A DNA stretch of 17,423 nucleotides from contig MU621432.1 in assembly GCA_025399215.1 (NCBI GenBank), positions 1 to 17,423 of the forward strand, read 5' to 3'. This stretch comes from Globomyces pollinis-pini. Its lineage: Eukaryota > Chytridiomycota > Chytridiomycetes > Rhizophydiales > Globomycetaceae. The notes under the pieces were generated by a model. That model saw nothing but the letters and a program-made list of their open reading frames with translations. It did no database searches and had not been told where the DNA came from. Below are positions 8,670-17,423 of this stretch, piece after piece (positions within the stretch are counted from its first letter, which is position 1; the number at the start of each line of letters is the position of its first letter). The position numbers and the translations under genes were made by a program.

Positions 8670-11322
8670 ATGCAACAGAGTTCGTCCTTTATTCCCCCAA
8701 GAAGAGCAGTCCCTCCTAATAATGAAAATGGTTCTCCCTTCCAAAACAACGCTTCTTTACCTCCAAGAAGATCCATTTCCAGAAAGTATTTGAAATTTCA
8801 TTCATTCTTTTAGTGACATCCCAATACCAAATAGAAGAGCATCTATTCAAGTACAATCTATTGACGACCTTTTGAATGATGGAACTAATTTGTTGGCACA
8901 GTCTCGACTCTTGGATGCCATTGAAAAAGTAAAGAATATTGTTTAATGTCATTCATAGTGGAATCAAGCTTTGCAATTAGCTTTATCAGAACAAGACATT
9001 ATTAAGCAGGCAAAAGCACTATCAAATATCAGCTGCGCATATCGAAAGTTGGGGAAATTAAAGGATGCAAAAACATACTTGGACACTTCATGGACGCTTA
9101 CAACATCATATATTAGAGCCGCTGCATCCAAAGATGGTTCTAACTGGCTGCAGCTTGCAATTCGAGCCACTGGACTGGAAGGTGATCGCATTGAAAATGC
9201 TTTTGTAACACATTCCAAAGTCGATAGAGATACCCTATCGCGACCACCATCAGCAAACAATAATACCACAAAAAGTGTGGTAGAAATTTCAAACGGACCT
9301 CCAATTGTGGTTTGGATCTTGCAATTAATGACTAATATGGGAAATTTATGTTATGCCAGAGCCAAATATGAACTTGCCATGAAGTGCTACAATAATGTAA
9401 GTTTTCTAGTAGACACATTATTTACTCTTTTCGACATTTCATTGTTAATTTGTTCGTAACTTAACTTCACTTTGGTTTTCAATCTCTCCCAGTCTCTTAT
9501 TTTCTTTTAGTGTAAACGGTTAGTTGACTCCATATTTGAAGAATATCCGCCTCCTCAAGCTATTCTAAACTGCTTTCTTAAGTCAAATACTGCAATTGAT
9601 ATTGATTCACCAGAGCCCAAGTCACCCCAGGAAAGAAGGCTGTTTCGATTGTCCTATGTTCATCGACATGCAATATTGTCTCAAATCCACTCACTAAATC
9701 ATATGGGGGTATGTTTTATTGCTTTGGGTATGCCCACTGCCGCCCTACAGTTTCTCATGGCATCTTATACACTCTTAACTGAAATTTCGGATCTTGTTCC
9801 TGCACTTGTACCTAATACACTACTTTCACCTAGAACGTCATCCCTAAGTTCAAGCTCTTCGATAGAATCCACCTGTAATATTATTCAATTCAAGGCCGAC
9901 ATTGCCTCCAATATTGCAATTGCTTGGAAACTTCAGGGGGATTTAGCGAAGTCTATTGAATGGCATCAAAAGAGTTTGTCTTATTATGAATATAATGGCA
10001 GCTTAATCCGAAGAAAGCTAAGTACCAGCAGAAATAGAGAGGTAGGAATCGATGAAGTGAGGCAAATCAGTCGGTTAGCTGCACTCCATATTCCATTAGG
10101 TACAGCTTTAGATAGTTTGCAATGGCTAAATGAAATGAAAGACAAGATATCGATGGAATTCTATAGATCACCTGCTGCATCAAAATACTGGAATGCACCT
10201 TTGAATGATCTGGAGCCAATGCAGTCACACCCAACGAATCGTTTAGCTTCAGAGAAGGTGTTTGATAGGGCATTGGGAATACTTTATGAACAAGCTTGCC
10301 GGCAAAAGGTTTTGAATGATTTCATTGGGTTATATTGTACTTGGACTAATATTGGTATGAATTTTTTTTAGATTAATTCTATAGCTATCACATGCTTGAA
10401 CTCACAGCATCCCCTTTTAGCTTTGCAATACTTGGCAAAGGTAGTTGGGCCACAAAATACAGTTACATTAGACAACTCTAACCAACTGGAAAGACCCTCA
10501 CTGGCCCCTTTTATGCACAATCAAGTATTGGTTGTGATTCTATATACTCTTTTTTCATTGACTCATTTACCTTCCGAAGTATTAGAATCACCCAAGGTTA
10601 TTTCTGAAATCCAACGAATCGAATCATTCCTCCGGATTTGTTTACCCAACAGTCCACTGGATATTACCAAGTTACAGCGAGAGAAATTGATTGATTTTTG
10701 TGATGCTATTCATGAAAAACTTTCACAATCATTCCAATCATCCACAAACGCACTTGTGACTTCATTGTCAAAATCATTAGATGCTGGGGATACAGATTCT
10801 TCCACAAAAGTAGATTTCAACAAATCACAATTGTTTCGTATTAGTGTCTTGAAGTCGAGACTATCTTGGAATTTGGCCAGTACCTTATCCGGGGAATTGT
10901 CTATTTTATGGTTTCAGCAATCTATTCAAAATCTACAAACTGCTCTCAATGATGCAACCAACCAAAGTATAAACAGTTCTGTTTTTCATATCCTTTTATC
11001 TTCTTTTTCAAACCATATTGAATCAAATGCTTTATCCAAGTCGAATGTTCAAGGTGTCTTTGACTATACACTCTATGCATTAGTATCGGATATGTTGGGG
11101 TATCTTTTGGCACACCCTGAAATAGAGCTATCAAAATTCTTTCGAATCACTCAACACACCATGAGTTCTGTCAGAACAGGATTGATGGCATCCACAAAAA
11201 CCTTGATATTATTAGATTTAAATAGTTGTGAAGGTTGTCTAAAGGGAGAATGTTTGTTTAGATGTCAGAGTAAGGATGGTGTCACGATAATTCCTTGTGT
11301 ACATGGTTTCGTTTTGGAATAA
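8670..11322 (+). CDS. Large TPR-repeat protein of unknown function, 5 exons
   Basis: Predicted exons are 8670-8785, 8814-8928, 8959-9396, 9511-10354 and 10385-11322 (introns 28, 30, 114 and 30 nt), giving 816 residues. The N-terminus (1-50) is disordered and Pro/Arg-rich with repeated PPRR motifs, possible SH3- or WW-domain ligands. From about residue 55 there are TPR-like helix pairs, e.g. GTNLLAQSRLLDAIEKWNQA followed by ALSNISCAYRKLGKLKDAKTY; further TPR-like pairs occur around NMGNLCYARAKYELAMKCY, HSLNHMGVCFIALGMPTAAL and NIAIAWKLQGDLAKSIEWH. The C-terminal third is mostly helical without a known domain. It ends in a cysteine cluster (C786, C789, C794, C798, C809) reminiscent of a metal site. 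TPR arrays are protein-binding scaffolds; I cannot assign a pathway. The TAA stop sits inside an AATAAA (11318-11323). The start is the first ATG before the PPRR region, and an upstream in-frame extension has no better start. Confidence 0.85.
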
Positions 11323-11476
11323 AGTTGAAATACAGAGTTAATTATTTTTTGTGCAGATTTCTATAATGTAGCAATTATTTTGCTGTTCAAAGTACCTCAG
11401 ATCCCAAGATATAATACTGTTCTATAAATTTATTCATATATATTTCGATAATCATTCACATTTTACAATTTTCATT

Positions 11477-11899
11477 CTAGTCTATTTTCTGATAGATACC
11501 ACGACCAGTAGGATTGAAAGGAGGGAACCCAAGTTCATTAATGCGATTTTGTATCATCATCATTTCATTTTGAAGTCCCAGCATTTTTGATTTCAATAAA
11601 GCATTCTGAGATTTTACAATTCGATTAGCATTTTGAAGTCCATCAATCCATTCTTTCTTTTTTAGACGGTTTCTAGAAATGAATTTTGGGATTTCTTACC
11701 TACGAGCGGCTTCGCGGTTACGAATGAGACGACGCGTTCTTTTTGCAGCTTCCCCATTATCATCAGCTTTATCATCAACAGGCGTTTCATTAGAATAGAT
11801 AGATTCAGTATATCCCGAGTTCATTTCATAGTTTGTTTCATTTTGATTTTGATTTGGGTTATAATGGTTCATATCTTGTCGAGTGTAGTAGTGCATCAT
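11477..11899 (-). CDS. CREB/ATF-like bZIP transcription factor, 2 exons
   Basis: Predicted minus-strand exons are 11899-11700 and 11672-11477, separated by a 27-nt intron inside the basic region, giving 131 residues. The N-terminal 50 residues are Asn/Tyr-rich and then acidic, possibly activating. The basic region is RTRRLIRNREAARR followed by NRLKKKEW, fitting N-x7-R with N61 and R69 and ending in the KKKE-aromatic run seen in CREB/ATF proteins. The position before the invariant Arg, usually Ser or Cys, is Asn68. The zipper runs L79-V86-L93-L100-I107-L114 at heptad spacing. Such factors bind CRE- or AP-1-like DNA as dimers. TGACTAAC (about 12000) and TGACGTTC (about 12258) in its own upstream region are possible autoregulatory half sites. 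Targets cannot be inferred. A Met-Met start leaves the first or second ATG as options. Confidence 0.9.
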
Positions 11900-12373
11900 T
11901 GGCTTATATGTATCGTTTTAGTTTAGTTCTTGTTCAAAGTAGAAATCGATTTCAATTCAAATTTAGGCTTTAAATTCTTTTTGGATAGAGTTACAAAGTT
12001 GACTAACGTTCTAGTAATTTGATAAAGCAGTTTCGGTAGAAAGGGTAGAATAGAATACAATAGATTTAGTCAATCTAAGTGTAGAGAAAAGTTAAGAAAG
12101 GTGTAGTCTACACGCTACTTTTATAGTGAAAAATCTCCGAGCTTAATTTCCGACGCGACAAAGAAAAAGGAAAGATCAATCTAATAGGTTGAGTACAAAA
12201 TGTGTATTGAAGGTGTGTGGTGTTGCGAACCAGCCAGTGTTCACTTTGACAAATCGTTGACGTTCATTCATGATTTTTTGTTTTCCGTTGGTGATTTATT
12301 AATGTCTTACTTGTTAAGTTTCAAAACTAGTGAGTTCTAGTTCAGTGATTTTTCTCAATTTTCAAATTCAAGG
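11900..12373. promoter_or_regulatory. Divergent promoter region, bZIP / Fe2OG oxygenase
   Basis: This 474-bp interval has no protein-like frame. On the minus strand TATAAAAG occurs at 12118-12125, about 220 nt upstream of the bZIP start, which would give a long leader. A 13-bp palindrome GTGTAGTCTACAC (12101-12113) lies just downstream of that TATA, near the expected transcription start. TGACTAAC (about 12000) and TGACGTTC (about 12258) resemble AP-1 and CRE half sites. Confidence 0.4.
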
Positions 12374-13194
12374 ATGGTTCAGTCTTCAGGTGAAAGACGA
12401 TTCAAAGAAACGAAACTTCCCCAACCTCAAGTCATATTACCAGAAGTATTAACTCAGACCATTGTTTTTAATTACAAGTTGGATGCTATCAATTTGCATT
12501 CACCAATGCTGAAAATATTGTTAGAAAAGAGGAATTGGATCACAATACAATATCTGCATTATTTGAGCAAATTAATTGTATTTTTGGATATCAATACAAT
12601 CAAATATTTTATAATATCGCCTTTAGAAAGTTGCTACAATCCAAAATTGCTGATAACGTCGATTTCTTGAATCAATACAAGTTATTAATTCAATCTACAA
12701 TTGTTCCATATATATATTCACAAATATCAAGCGAAGATAGAGCAAGTTTGACAGTGAATGATGAAGGTCAAAAGGTATTTAAAGTCTTGTATCAATATCC
12801 CCCAACAATTAGAATTCAACCATCACATACAAATGAATTCAAACGTCCCCATCGTGATATTGAATATGGTCATCAACCAGGAGAAATCAACTTCTGGATG
12901 CCCTTAACAGATTGCTCACAACCAGATAGTCCTACAATTGAATTAGAACGTCAACAGACAGACACAGGAGATCATGAAAGTTACGATAGAGTTCCTCTCA
13001 AAGTTGGAGAAATCTTAAGATTTCATGGTAGTTTGCTCCACCATAGAATACCTAAGAATAACAGTAATAGAACTAGGATATCTATGGATTTTAGAGTAGC
13101 TCCTGCTCTATGTTGGGACAAAAGCTGGACGCTTAAAGGCAAACCAATGAAAATCCAACATGGTTGGGAAGAGTTCAAGTTCATAATAGATTAG
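12374..13194 (+). CDS. StrG-like Fe(II)/2-oxoglutarate oxygenase
   Basis: The best model joins 12374-12389 to 12479-13194 (89-nt intron), giving 243 residues. The second exon alone carries the recognisable protein. It has PTIRIQPSHTNEFKRPHRD followed by YGHQPGEINFWMPLTD, with metal ligands H130 and D132, a distal His at 193/194 in GSLLHHRIP, and R205 in NRTRISMDFRV as the likely 2-oxoglutarate anchor. These match the group annotated as streptomycin-biosynthesis StrG-type proteins, which occur outside streptomycetes; the substrate is unknown. The first exon (MVQSS) is chosen only because its phase restores the frame needed for YQFAF...ELDHNTISALFEQ. The unspliced frame from the same ATG runs 98 codons and does not resemble the family. 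A different upstream exon is possible. AATAAA lies just past the stop (about 13211). Confidence 0.8.
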
Positions 13195-13292
13195 TTCTTG
13201 TTGTGTAGGATTAATAAACTTTTATTATTATTTTCAAAGTCACTGGTTGAATTGATTGAATTTGAAAATTTCTTTTTTTTTTAAAAACCAAA

Positions 13293-13560
13293 ATGCATTT
13301 GATGTACACCATGAAGGAGGGAAAGCGAGTTTACACTCTCAAGGTAGTTTAAATACTGCATTTACTAACAAACTATAGGTAAAATGGATTGTCATTAAAG
13401 TTTTTATAGAAAATTGATTCAGAAGGAAAAGTCACAAAATCAGCTCATCCAGGTAAATATCATTTTTAAATAATATTCAGCTCGTTTTTCACCTGATGAT
13501 AAATACTCTCGTCACCGAGTTACTTTGAAGAAAAGATTTGGATTATTAAAGAAAAACTAG
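13293..13560 (+). CDS. NOP10: H/ACA snoRNP protein NOP10
   Basis: Predicted exons are 13293-13343, 13410-13452 and 13481-13560, giving 57 residues (yeast 58, human 64). The protein reads MHLMYTMKEGKRVYTLK, then [23 protein letters not shown] in family order, then SRHRVTLKKRFGLL. NOP10 binds the pseudouridine synthase Cbf5/dyskerin in the nucleolus and is needed for rRNA pseudouridylation. The first intervening sequence (13344-13409) can be read as one 66-nt intron or as two directly abutting introns of 35 and 31 nt, meeting at AG|GT at 13378/13379. The first of these has a perfect TACTAAC branch site. Removing only the first would introduce a stop. Confidence 0.96.
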
Positions 13561-13704
13561 TAGATAGGATAGTAATATTATTTCAATATATTTTCATTTC
13601 AATTAGTTCTATTTCCTTTTGATGTGTATAAATAGTGCATCTTCATTACTGTTACTAGGAATGATGAAGAATGACAAAACAAAAATTTTCTATCTTTTTT
13701 CAAA

Positions 13705-14104
13705 ATGTCTGAAGCTGAAGAACAACGACCACTTCCAACTCTTAAAACTGCTGGATTTGATGCTCGATTCCCAAATCAAAACCAGGTAGGGCATTTTTTG
13801 ATTTTATTCTTTCCCTGTTATCGGATGGTCCATTCTTGATTTATATACTAAAGGAAACCCATACTAATTTCTTTTTAGACAAAGAATTGCTGGCAAAACT
13901 ATGTTGACTACCACAAATGTGTTAAGGTAAAGGGTGAAGACTTTGCTCCTTGCCATCAGTTTCGCAAAACTTTCACTTCTATCTGTCCTACAAAATGGGT
14001 ACGTTTAGTTTTTGTCGTAATATTAGATTGATAAATGGGACGAACAAAGAGAAGAGAACATCTTCCCGGCCTTAGTAGAAACACACGCAGCAGAACATCA
14101 TTAA
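13705..14104 (+). CDS. COX12: Cytochrome c oxidase subunit VIb (COX12), 3 exons
   Basis: Predicted exons are 13705-13785, 13879-13998 and 14027-14104 (introns 93 and 28 nt), giving 92 residues. After an acidic N-terminus comes TAGFDARFPNQNQTKNCW, then the twin cysteine motifs C31-x9-C41 and C52-x10-C63 within YHKCVKVKGEDFAPC and SICPTKW. The end is IDKWDEQREENIFPAL. Cox6b/Cox12 is imported into the intermembrane space by the Mia40 disulfide relay and sits at the dimer interface of complex IV. Length is close to the fungal norm (yeast 83). The final exon's short tail after IFPAL is lineage-specific. The TAA stop overlaps AATAAA at 14103-14108. Confidence 0.96.
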
Positions 14105-14406
14105 TAAATTCTTTGTGATGAATCCATTTCTATTCTCTTGGTTTAATTTGAGGTAACTCAGTTGGTTATCATGCTACCTGCATGTGATTTGACAACCGTT
14201 AAGGCAAAAAGCTTCAACACGCATCTACAGTCAATCTTTAAATGTAGGCTGTCGTAAGGATGCTGGATGATGATCTTTCTTTACGCTGGTTACTATGATT
14301 GCGTAAACTTCTCCCTCTCAATGTGCAGTTTCTGTTGGTCATGCATTTGCGGTTTGTTACCAGTTCATAATTTAAACAAATGAAATTATTTTTTTCCACT
14401 ACCAAT
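14105..14406. other. COX12-XPNPEP1 intergenic region
   Basis: This 302-bp stretch holds the COX12 3' end and the promoter/leader of the aminopeptidase gene. TAACTCAGTTGG near 14154 resembles a tRNA A box, but no B box or cloverleaf follows. ATGATGA near 14265 resembles a snoRNA box C without a matching box D. Nothing firmer can be supported. Confidence 0.45.
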
Positions 14407-16569
14407 ATGAGTTCAAAGTTACTTCCGTTAGAAGCTTTAAGAGCTGCCATGAAGGAATTAAAATTCACTGCCTATATCATTCCAACTGAAGATCCGCATA
14501 TGGTAAAGGAGACAAATCACAATAATCTTACATGATTCAAGTGTACATTTCTTGAAATTATCCTATCGTGCATCCTTAATCTTTTTAGAGTGAATATATC
14601 GCTGATTTTCACACCAGACGATCTTACATTTCAGGATTCACTGGTTCTGCTGGTCTCGCCGTTGTTACTTTGGATAAAGCTGCCTTGTGGACTGATGGGC
14701 GATACTTTTTGCAAGCTTCTCAACAGTTAACTTCTCAATGGACACTGCAAAAGGCTGGTTTACCAAATGTTCCTACAAAGGAGGAATGGTTAATCCAAGT
14801 TTTACCTGCTCAATCAACAGTGGCTATTGATCCAACACTATTCACTTTTGGTATGTTATGGTACTTTCTAATTGCTTTTAGCTGCGGCCAAACTATTAAA
14901 GGAAAAATTGGAAGGAAAAGGACACAAACTTGTTAGTTCTACTGAAAACCTTGTGGATAAAGTCTGGGAAAATAGACCCGCACCTCCAAGTAACAGTATC
15001 ATTGTATTAGACACCAAATACGCGTAATTCAAACTTAATTGTTAATGAGTAGTGGCAAAAGCTATCAAGAGAAAATCTCTGACTTGCAAAAGTACTTGTC
15101 TGGTAAACAATAATACCTGACTCGAATTAGAAAATTCTTATTGGGGATTGGTTGTTAGTGCGCTAGATGAAATTGCTTGGTTGTTCAACTTGCGAGGATC
15201 TGATATCAGTTTCAACCCTGTGTTCCTTTCTTATGCTATTGTGACCGCTGATGCTGTCTTCCTCTATGTAGATGAAAAGAAAGTGACCTCGGCAGTATGA
15301 TGTAATTTTTAACAATGTTCAGATGCGAGAACACCTTGGTGATAAAGTGATTATCAAGCCTTATGATGCTGTATTTGCTGACTTGAAGGCTAAAGGTGTT
15401 GAAATGGCCAGCTCTGATAAGGTTTGTGAACGACTTCGACTCACAAGTAGAAATTGTTGATTGACAACCGTTGCAGTCTTGCTCTTGTTGAAGCATATGG
15501 AGTTGAAGTAATGCGTTTTATTTAATCAGGTAGAAACCTTTTGATACCAAGAGAAACCCAATCCAAGATGCAAAGGCTATCAAAAACGAAGTGGAATTAG
15601 AAGGGTTCCGCCAATCACACAAACGTGATGCAGCAGCTTTAGTAAGATTACAAAGGCTTATATTTAGTGCCGATACTTTTCTTGGCTTGAAGATGAGCTG
15701 GTAAACAAGAAAAACACTTCAATTACTGAAGCATCTGCAGCCGATAAACTAGAAAAATTCAGAAGTGAATTGGCACTTTTCAAAGGATTAAGTTTTGATA
15801 CTATTTCATCTACCGGTCCAAATGGTAAGAGACTCATTTTGATTTATGAAAAGGTGCTATTATTCATTACAAACCAGAACATGGTACCTGTGCTACTATT
15901 GACCCAGCACAAATGTATCTGTGTGATTCTGGTGGTCAATACCTTGACGGAACTACTGATGTAACTCGAACAATGCACTTTGGTACCCCAACGGATGAAG
16001 AAAAGGATGCATTTACCAGAGTGCTCAAAGGCCATATGGGTATCGATATGTTGGTCTTCCCAAAAGGAACTACCGGATATATCATTGATTCTGTTGCCAG
16101 ACTCAGTTTGTGGAAGGCAGGACTGGATTTCAGACATGGTACCGGCCATGGTGTTGGGGCTTTCTTAAATGTTCACGAAGGGTATCATATCATATACTAA
16201 ATATACCTTAGTCCTCATGGAATTGGAATGAGAGTTTCTCAAAATGAAGTTGGTCTTGCACCTGGTATGACTGTGACCAACGAACCTGGGTTTTACAAAG
16301 ACGGAGCATTCGGTATTAGAATTGAAAATGTTCTGTTAGTCAAACTGGCCAATACTCCAAACCGATTTGGTGACGTTGACTACCATTGCTTTGAACATGT
16401 TACTGTTGTCCCAATTCAAACCAAATTGATTGAAAAGAGTCTACTCAACAAGGAAGAAATTGAATGGTTGAATACTTACCATAAAAAATGCTGGGATAGT
16501 GTTTCTCCATTGTTGGATCCAAATGAAATTGCTTACAAGTGGCTTCAACGTGAAACACAACCAATTTGA
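14407..16569 (+). CDS. Cytosolic Xaa-Pro aminopeptidase P, 11 exons
   Basis: Predicted exons are 14407-14502, 14589-14850, 14882-15023, 15053-15102, 15131-15294, 15323-15421, 15451-15507, 15534-15641, 15668-15824, 15854-16181 and 16212-16569, giving 606 residues (human XPNPEP1 623). The N-terminal creatinase-like domain shows [19 protein letters not shown], then [11 protein letters not shown] and [10 protein letters not shown]. The pita-bread catalytic domain has all five metal ligands: D403 (CDSGGQY), D414 (GTTDVTRT), H477 (HGTGHGVG), E512 (TNEPGFY) and E526 (GIRIEN). The end RETQPI matches the family. The enzyme removes an N-terminal residue preceding proline, usually with two Mn ions, in the cytosol; no presequence is seen. 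Introns 2-10 are 26-31 nt and the first is 86 nt. Intron 7 ends in tandem acceptors CAGGTAG, of which only the distal one keeps the frame. Confidence 0.96.
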
Positions 16570-17260
16570 GTAGCATCTAGGACAAAATACATGTTTTCAC
16601 TAGTATACAACATTATTGATTTGTTTTGAGTTTTTGTACCATTGAGATACACTGTGTCAATGAGTATTTCAAATACAGATGAACACTCAATATTTGTCTG
16701 AAAGAATTGTACCTTTTGCAAGTTGTTGAAATGGTGTTTGTATCTGAAAAATAACATAGATGATAAACTATTACATACTACTCGCCTGTATAGTACGTGA
16801 CCTTTCTAGTATGAAAGGTATGAAGATGCTCACTAGTGTTTATCGTGATTGTATGGGATCTATCAACTCACAGCATAGTGATCAGCGATTATTACACCTA
16901 CTCACCTTTGTATTATAAATGGTACGTTACATTGGGTGTGTTTATTTTGGTCGTTTGTGGTAGTTTGAGATGTTCTGGGGTTTGGAAGTGGCGTTCCTGA
17001 ATATCAGAGTTTGTAGAGTTATGAGGGATTGGAGAGTGATATTAGAGTTTGAGTGGTACGATTCAGTTCGGAGGGACAATTTGTAGGGGAGAGTACGAAG
17101 AATTGGTATAAAAATAGCAATTTTGAAATTGGGATGGTTTCGAGTGTGGTCTGATTGTATTGTAGATTTTAGCAGACTTTTCAAGTGGTTTGAGGGAAAC
17201 AGAACGATTTGAAAGAATCCAAGATTCGGACGGATCGATTGTGTGGACAAGCCACCTCTC

Positions 17261-17333
17261 GCTTCGTTAGCTTAGTCGGTAGAGCGTGGTGCTAATAACG
17301 CCAAGGTCACAGGTTCGATCCCTGTACGAAGCA
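17261..17333 (+). tRNA. tRNA-Ile (anticodon AAT), second copy
   Basis: This is identical in sequence to the copy at 1098-1170 but on the plus strand. It has the same 7-bp acceptor GCTTCGT/ACGAAGC, loop CTAATAA and B box GGTTCGATCCC. No intron is present. Three nucleotides (GAA) separate it from the following tRNA-Val, with no T run between. Confidence 0.96.
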
Positions 17334-17336
17334 GAA

Positions 17337-17410
17337 GGTTTCATGGTGTAGTAGGTTATCACGTGACCTTAACATGGTCAAGGTCTCCAGTTCGATCCTG
17401 GATGAAATCA
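17337..17410 (+). tRNA. tRNA-Val (anticodon AAC), second copy
   Basis: This is identical to the copy at 1021-1094. The acceptor is GGTTTCA/TGAAATC, the anticodon loop TTAACAT and the T loop TTCGATC. TTTT follows immediately (17411-17414) and again at 17419, matching a Pol III terminator that would end an Ile-Val transcript. Confidence 0.96.
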
Positions 17411-17423
17411 TTTTGCCTTTTGT

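Larger units (their letters stand above)
16735..17423. repeat. Right arm of 689-bp inverted repeat
   Basis: This is the reverse complement of 1008-1696, equal in length and about 99.4% identical by my count. It reaches the last base of the window, so the true repeat may be longer. It starts 165 bp after the aminopeptidase stop; 16570-16734 holds only that gene's 3' flank. Just inside the boundary both sides retain CAACAACTTGCAAA (left about 1738-1751; right on the minus strand about 16716-16729), a hint that the ancestral homology once extended further. Confidence 0.95.

Noticed and set aside
14150..14300. tRNA A-box-like sequence and snoRNA box C-like ATGATGA
   Set aside because: No B box or cloverleaf follows the first, and no CTGA box D with terminal stem accompanies the second.

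Overview
This is a AT-rich nuclear segment of a eukaryote, most likely an early-diverging fungus. The evidence is a fungal-type COX12, a 57-residue NOP10, an ARV1, a CDK10 kinase with an intact PISSLRE signature, ribosomal protein S15 with a lone ATG codon as first exon, and many very short spliceosomal introns (mostly 24-37 nt, typically about 28 nt, with CTAAT/CTAAC/CTGAC-like branch sites). I cannot name the species. All gene models were assembled by hand from frame continuity, GT-AG boundaries and remembered family sequences. They have not been checked by alignment or RNA data.

Layout. Positions 1-873 hold no gene I can support. A tRNA-Val relic (874-943) is followed by an intact tRNA-Val(AAC)/tRNA-Ile(AAT) pair on the minus strand. 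The pair lies in one arm of an inverted repeat (1008-1696). The second arm (16735-17423) carries the same two tRNAs on the plus strand and runs off the end of the window. Between the arms lie about 15 kb of ordinary single-copy-looking genes: ARV1 (+), RPS15/uS19 (-), CDK10 (+), a rhodanese/NPF-motif/coiled-coil protein (+), a DNAJC30-like J protein (-), a TPR protein (+), a CREB/ATF-like bZIP factor (-), a StrG-like Fe(II)/2-oxoglutarate oxygenase (+), NOP10 (+), COX12 (+) and cytosolic aminopeptidase P (+).

The genes are packed tightly. RPS15 and CDK10 start codons are about 64 bp apart in divergent orientation. The rhodanese gene and the J-protein gene converge with 43 bp between stop codons, and several stop codons overlap an AATAAA signal. 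There is no operon-like functional grouping: the genes cover lipid homeostasis, translation, cell-cycle/transcription kinase signalling, endocytosis (inferred), mitochondrial function, snoRNP biogenesis and peptide turnover.

The most notable points are: (1) the 689-bp indel-free inverted repeat carrying a closely spaced, probably co-transcribed tRNA-Ile/tRNA-Val pair; (2) the intron biology, with ultra-short introns, a GC-AG intron, a 15-nt microexon, two directly abutting introns in NOP10 and an HPD motif created only by splicing; (3) an unusual rhodanese protein with four NPF motifs; and (4) a 31-bp perfect palindrome upstream of ARV1.
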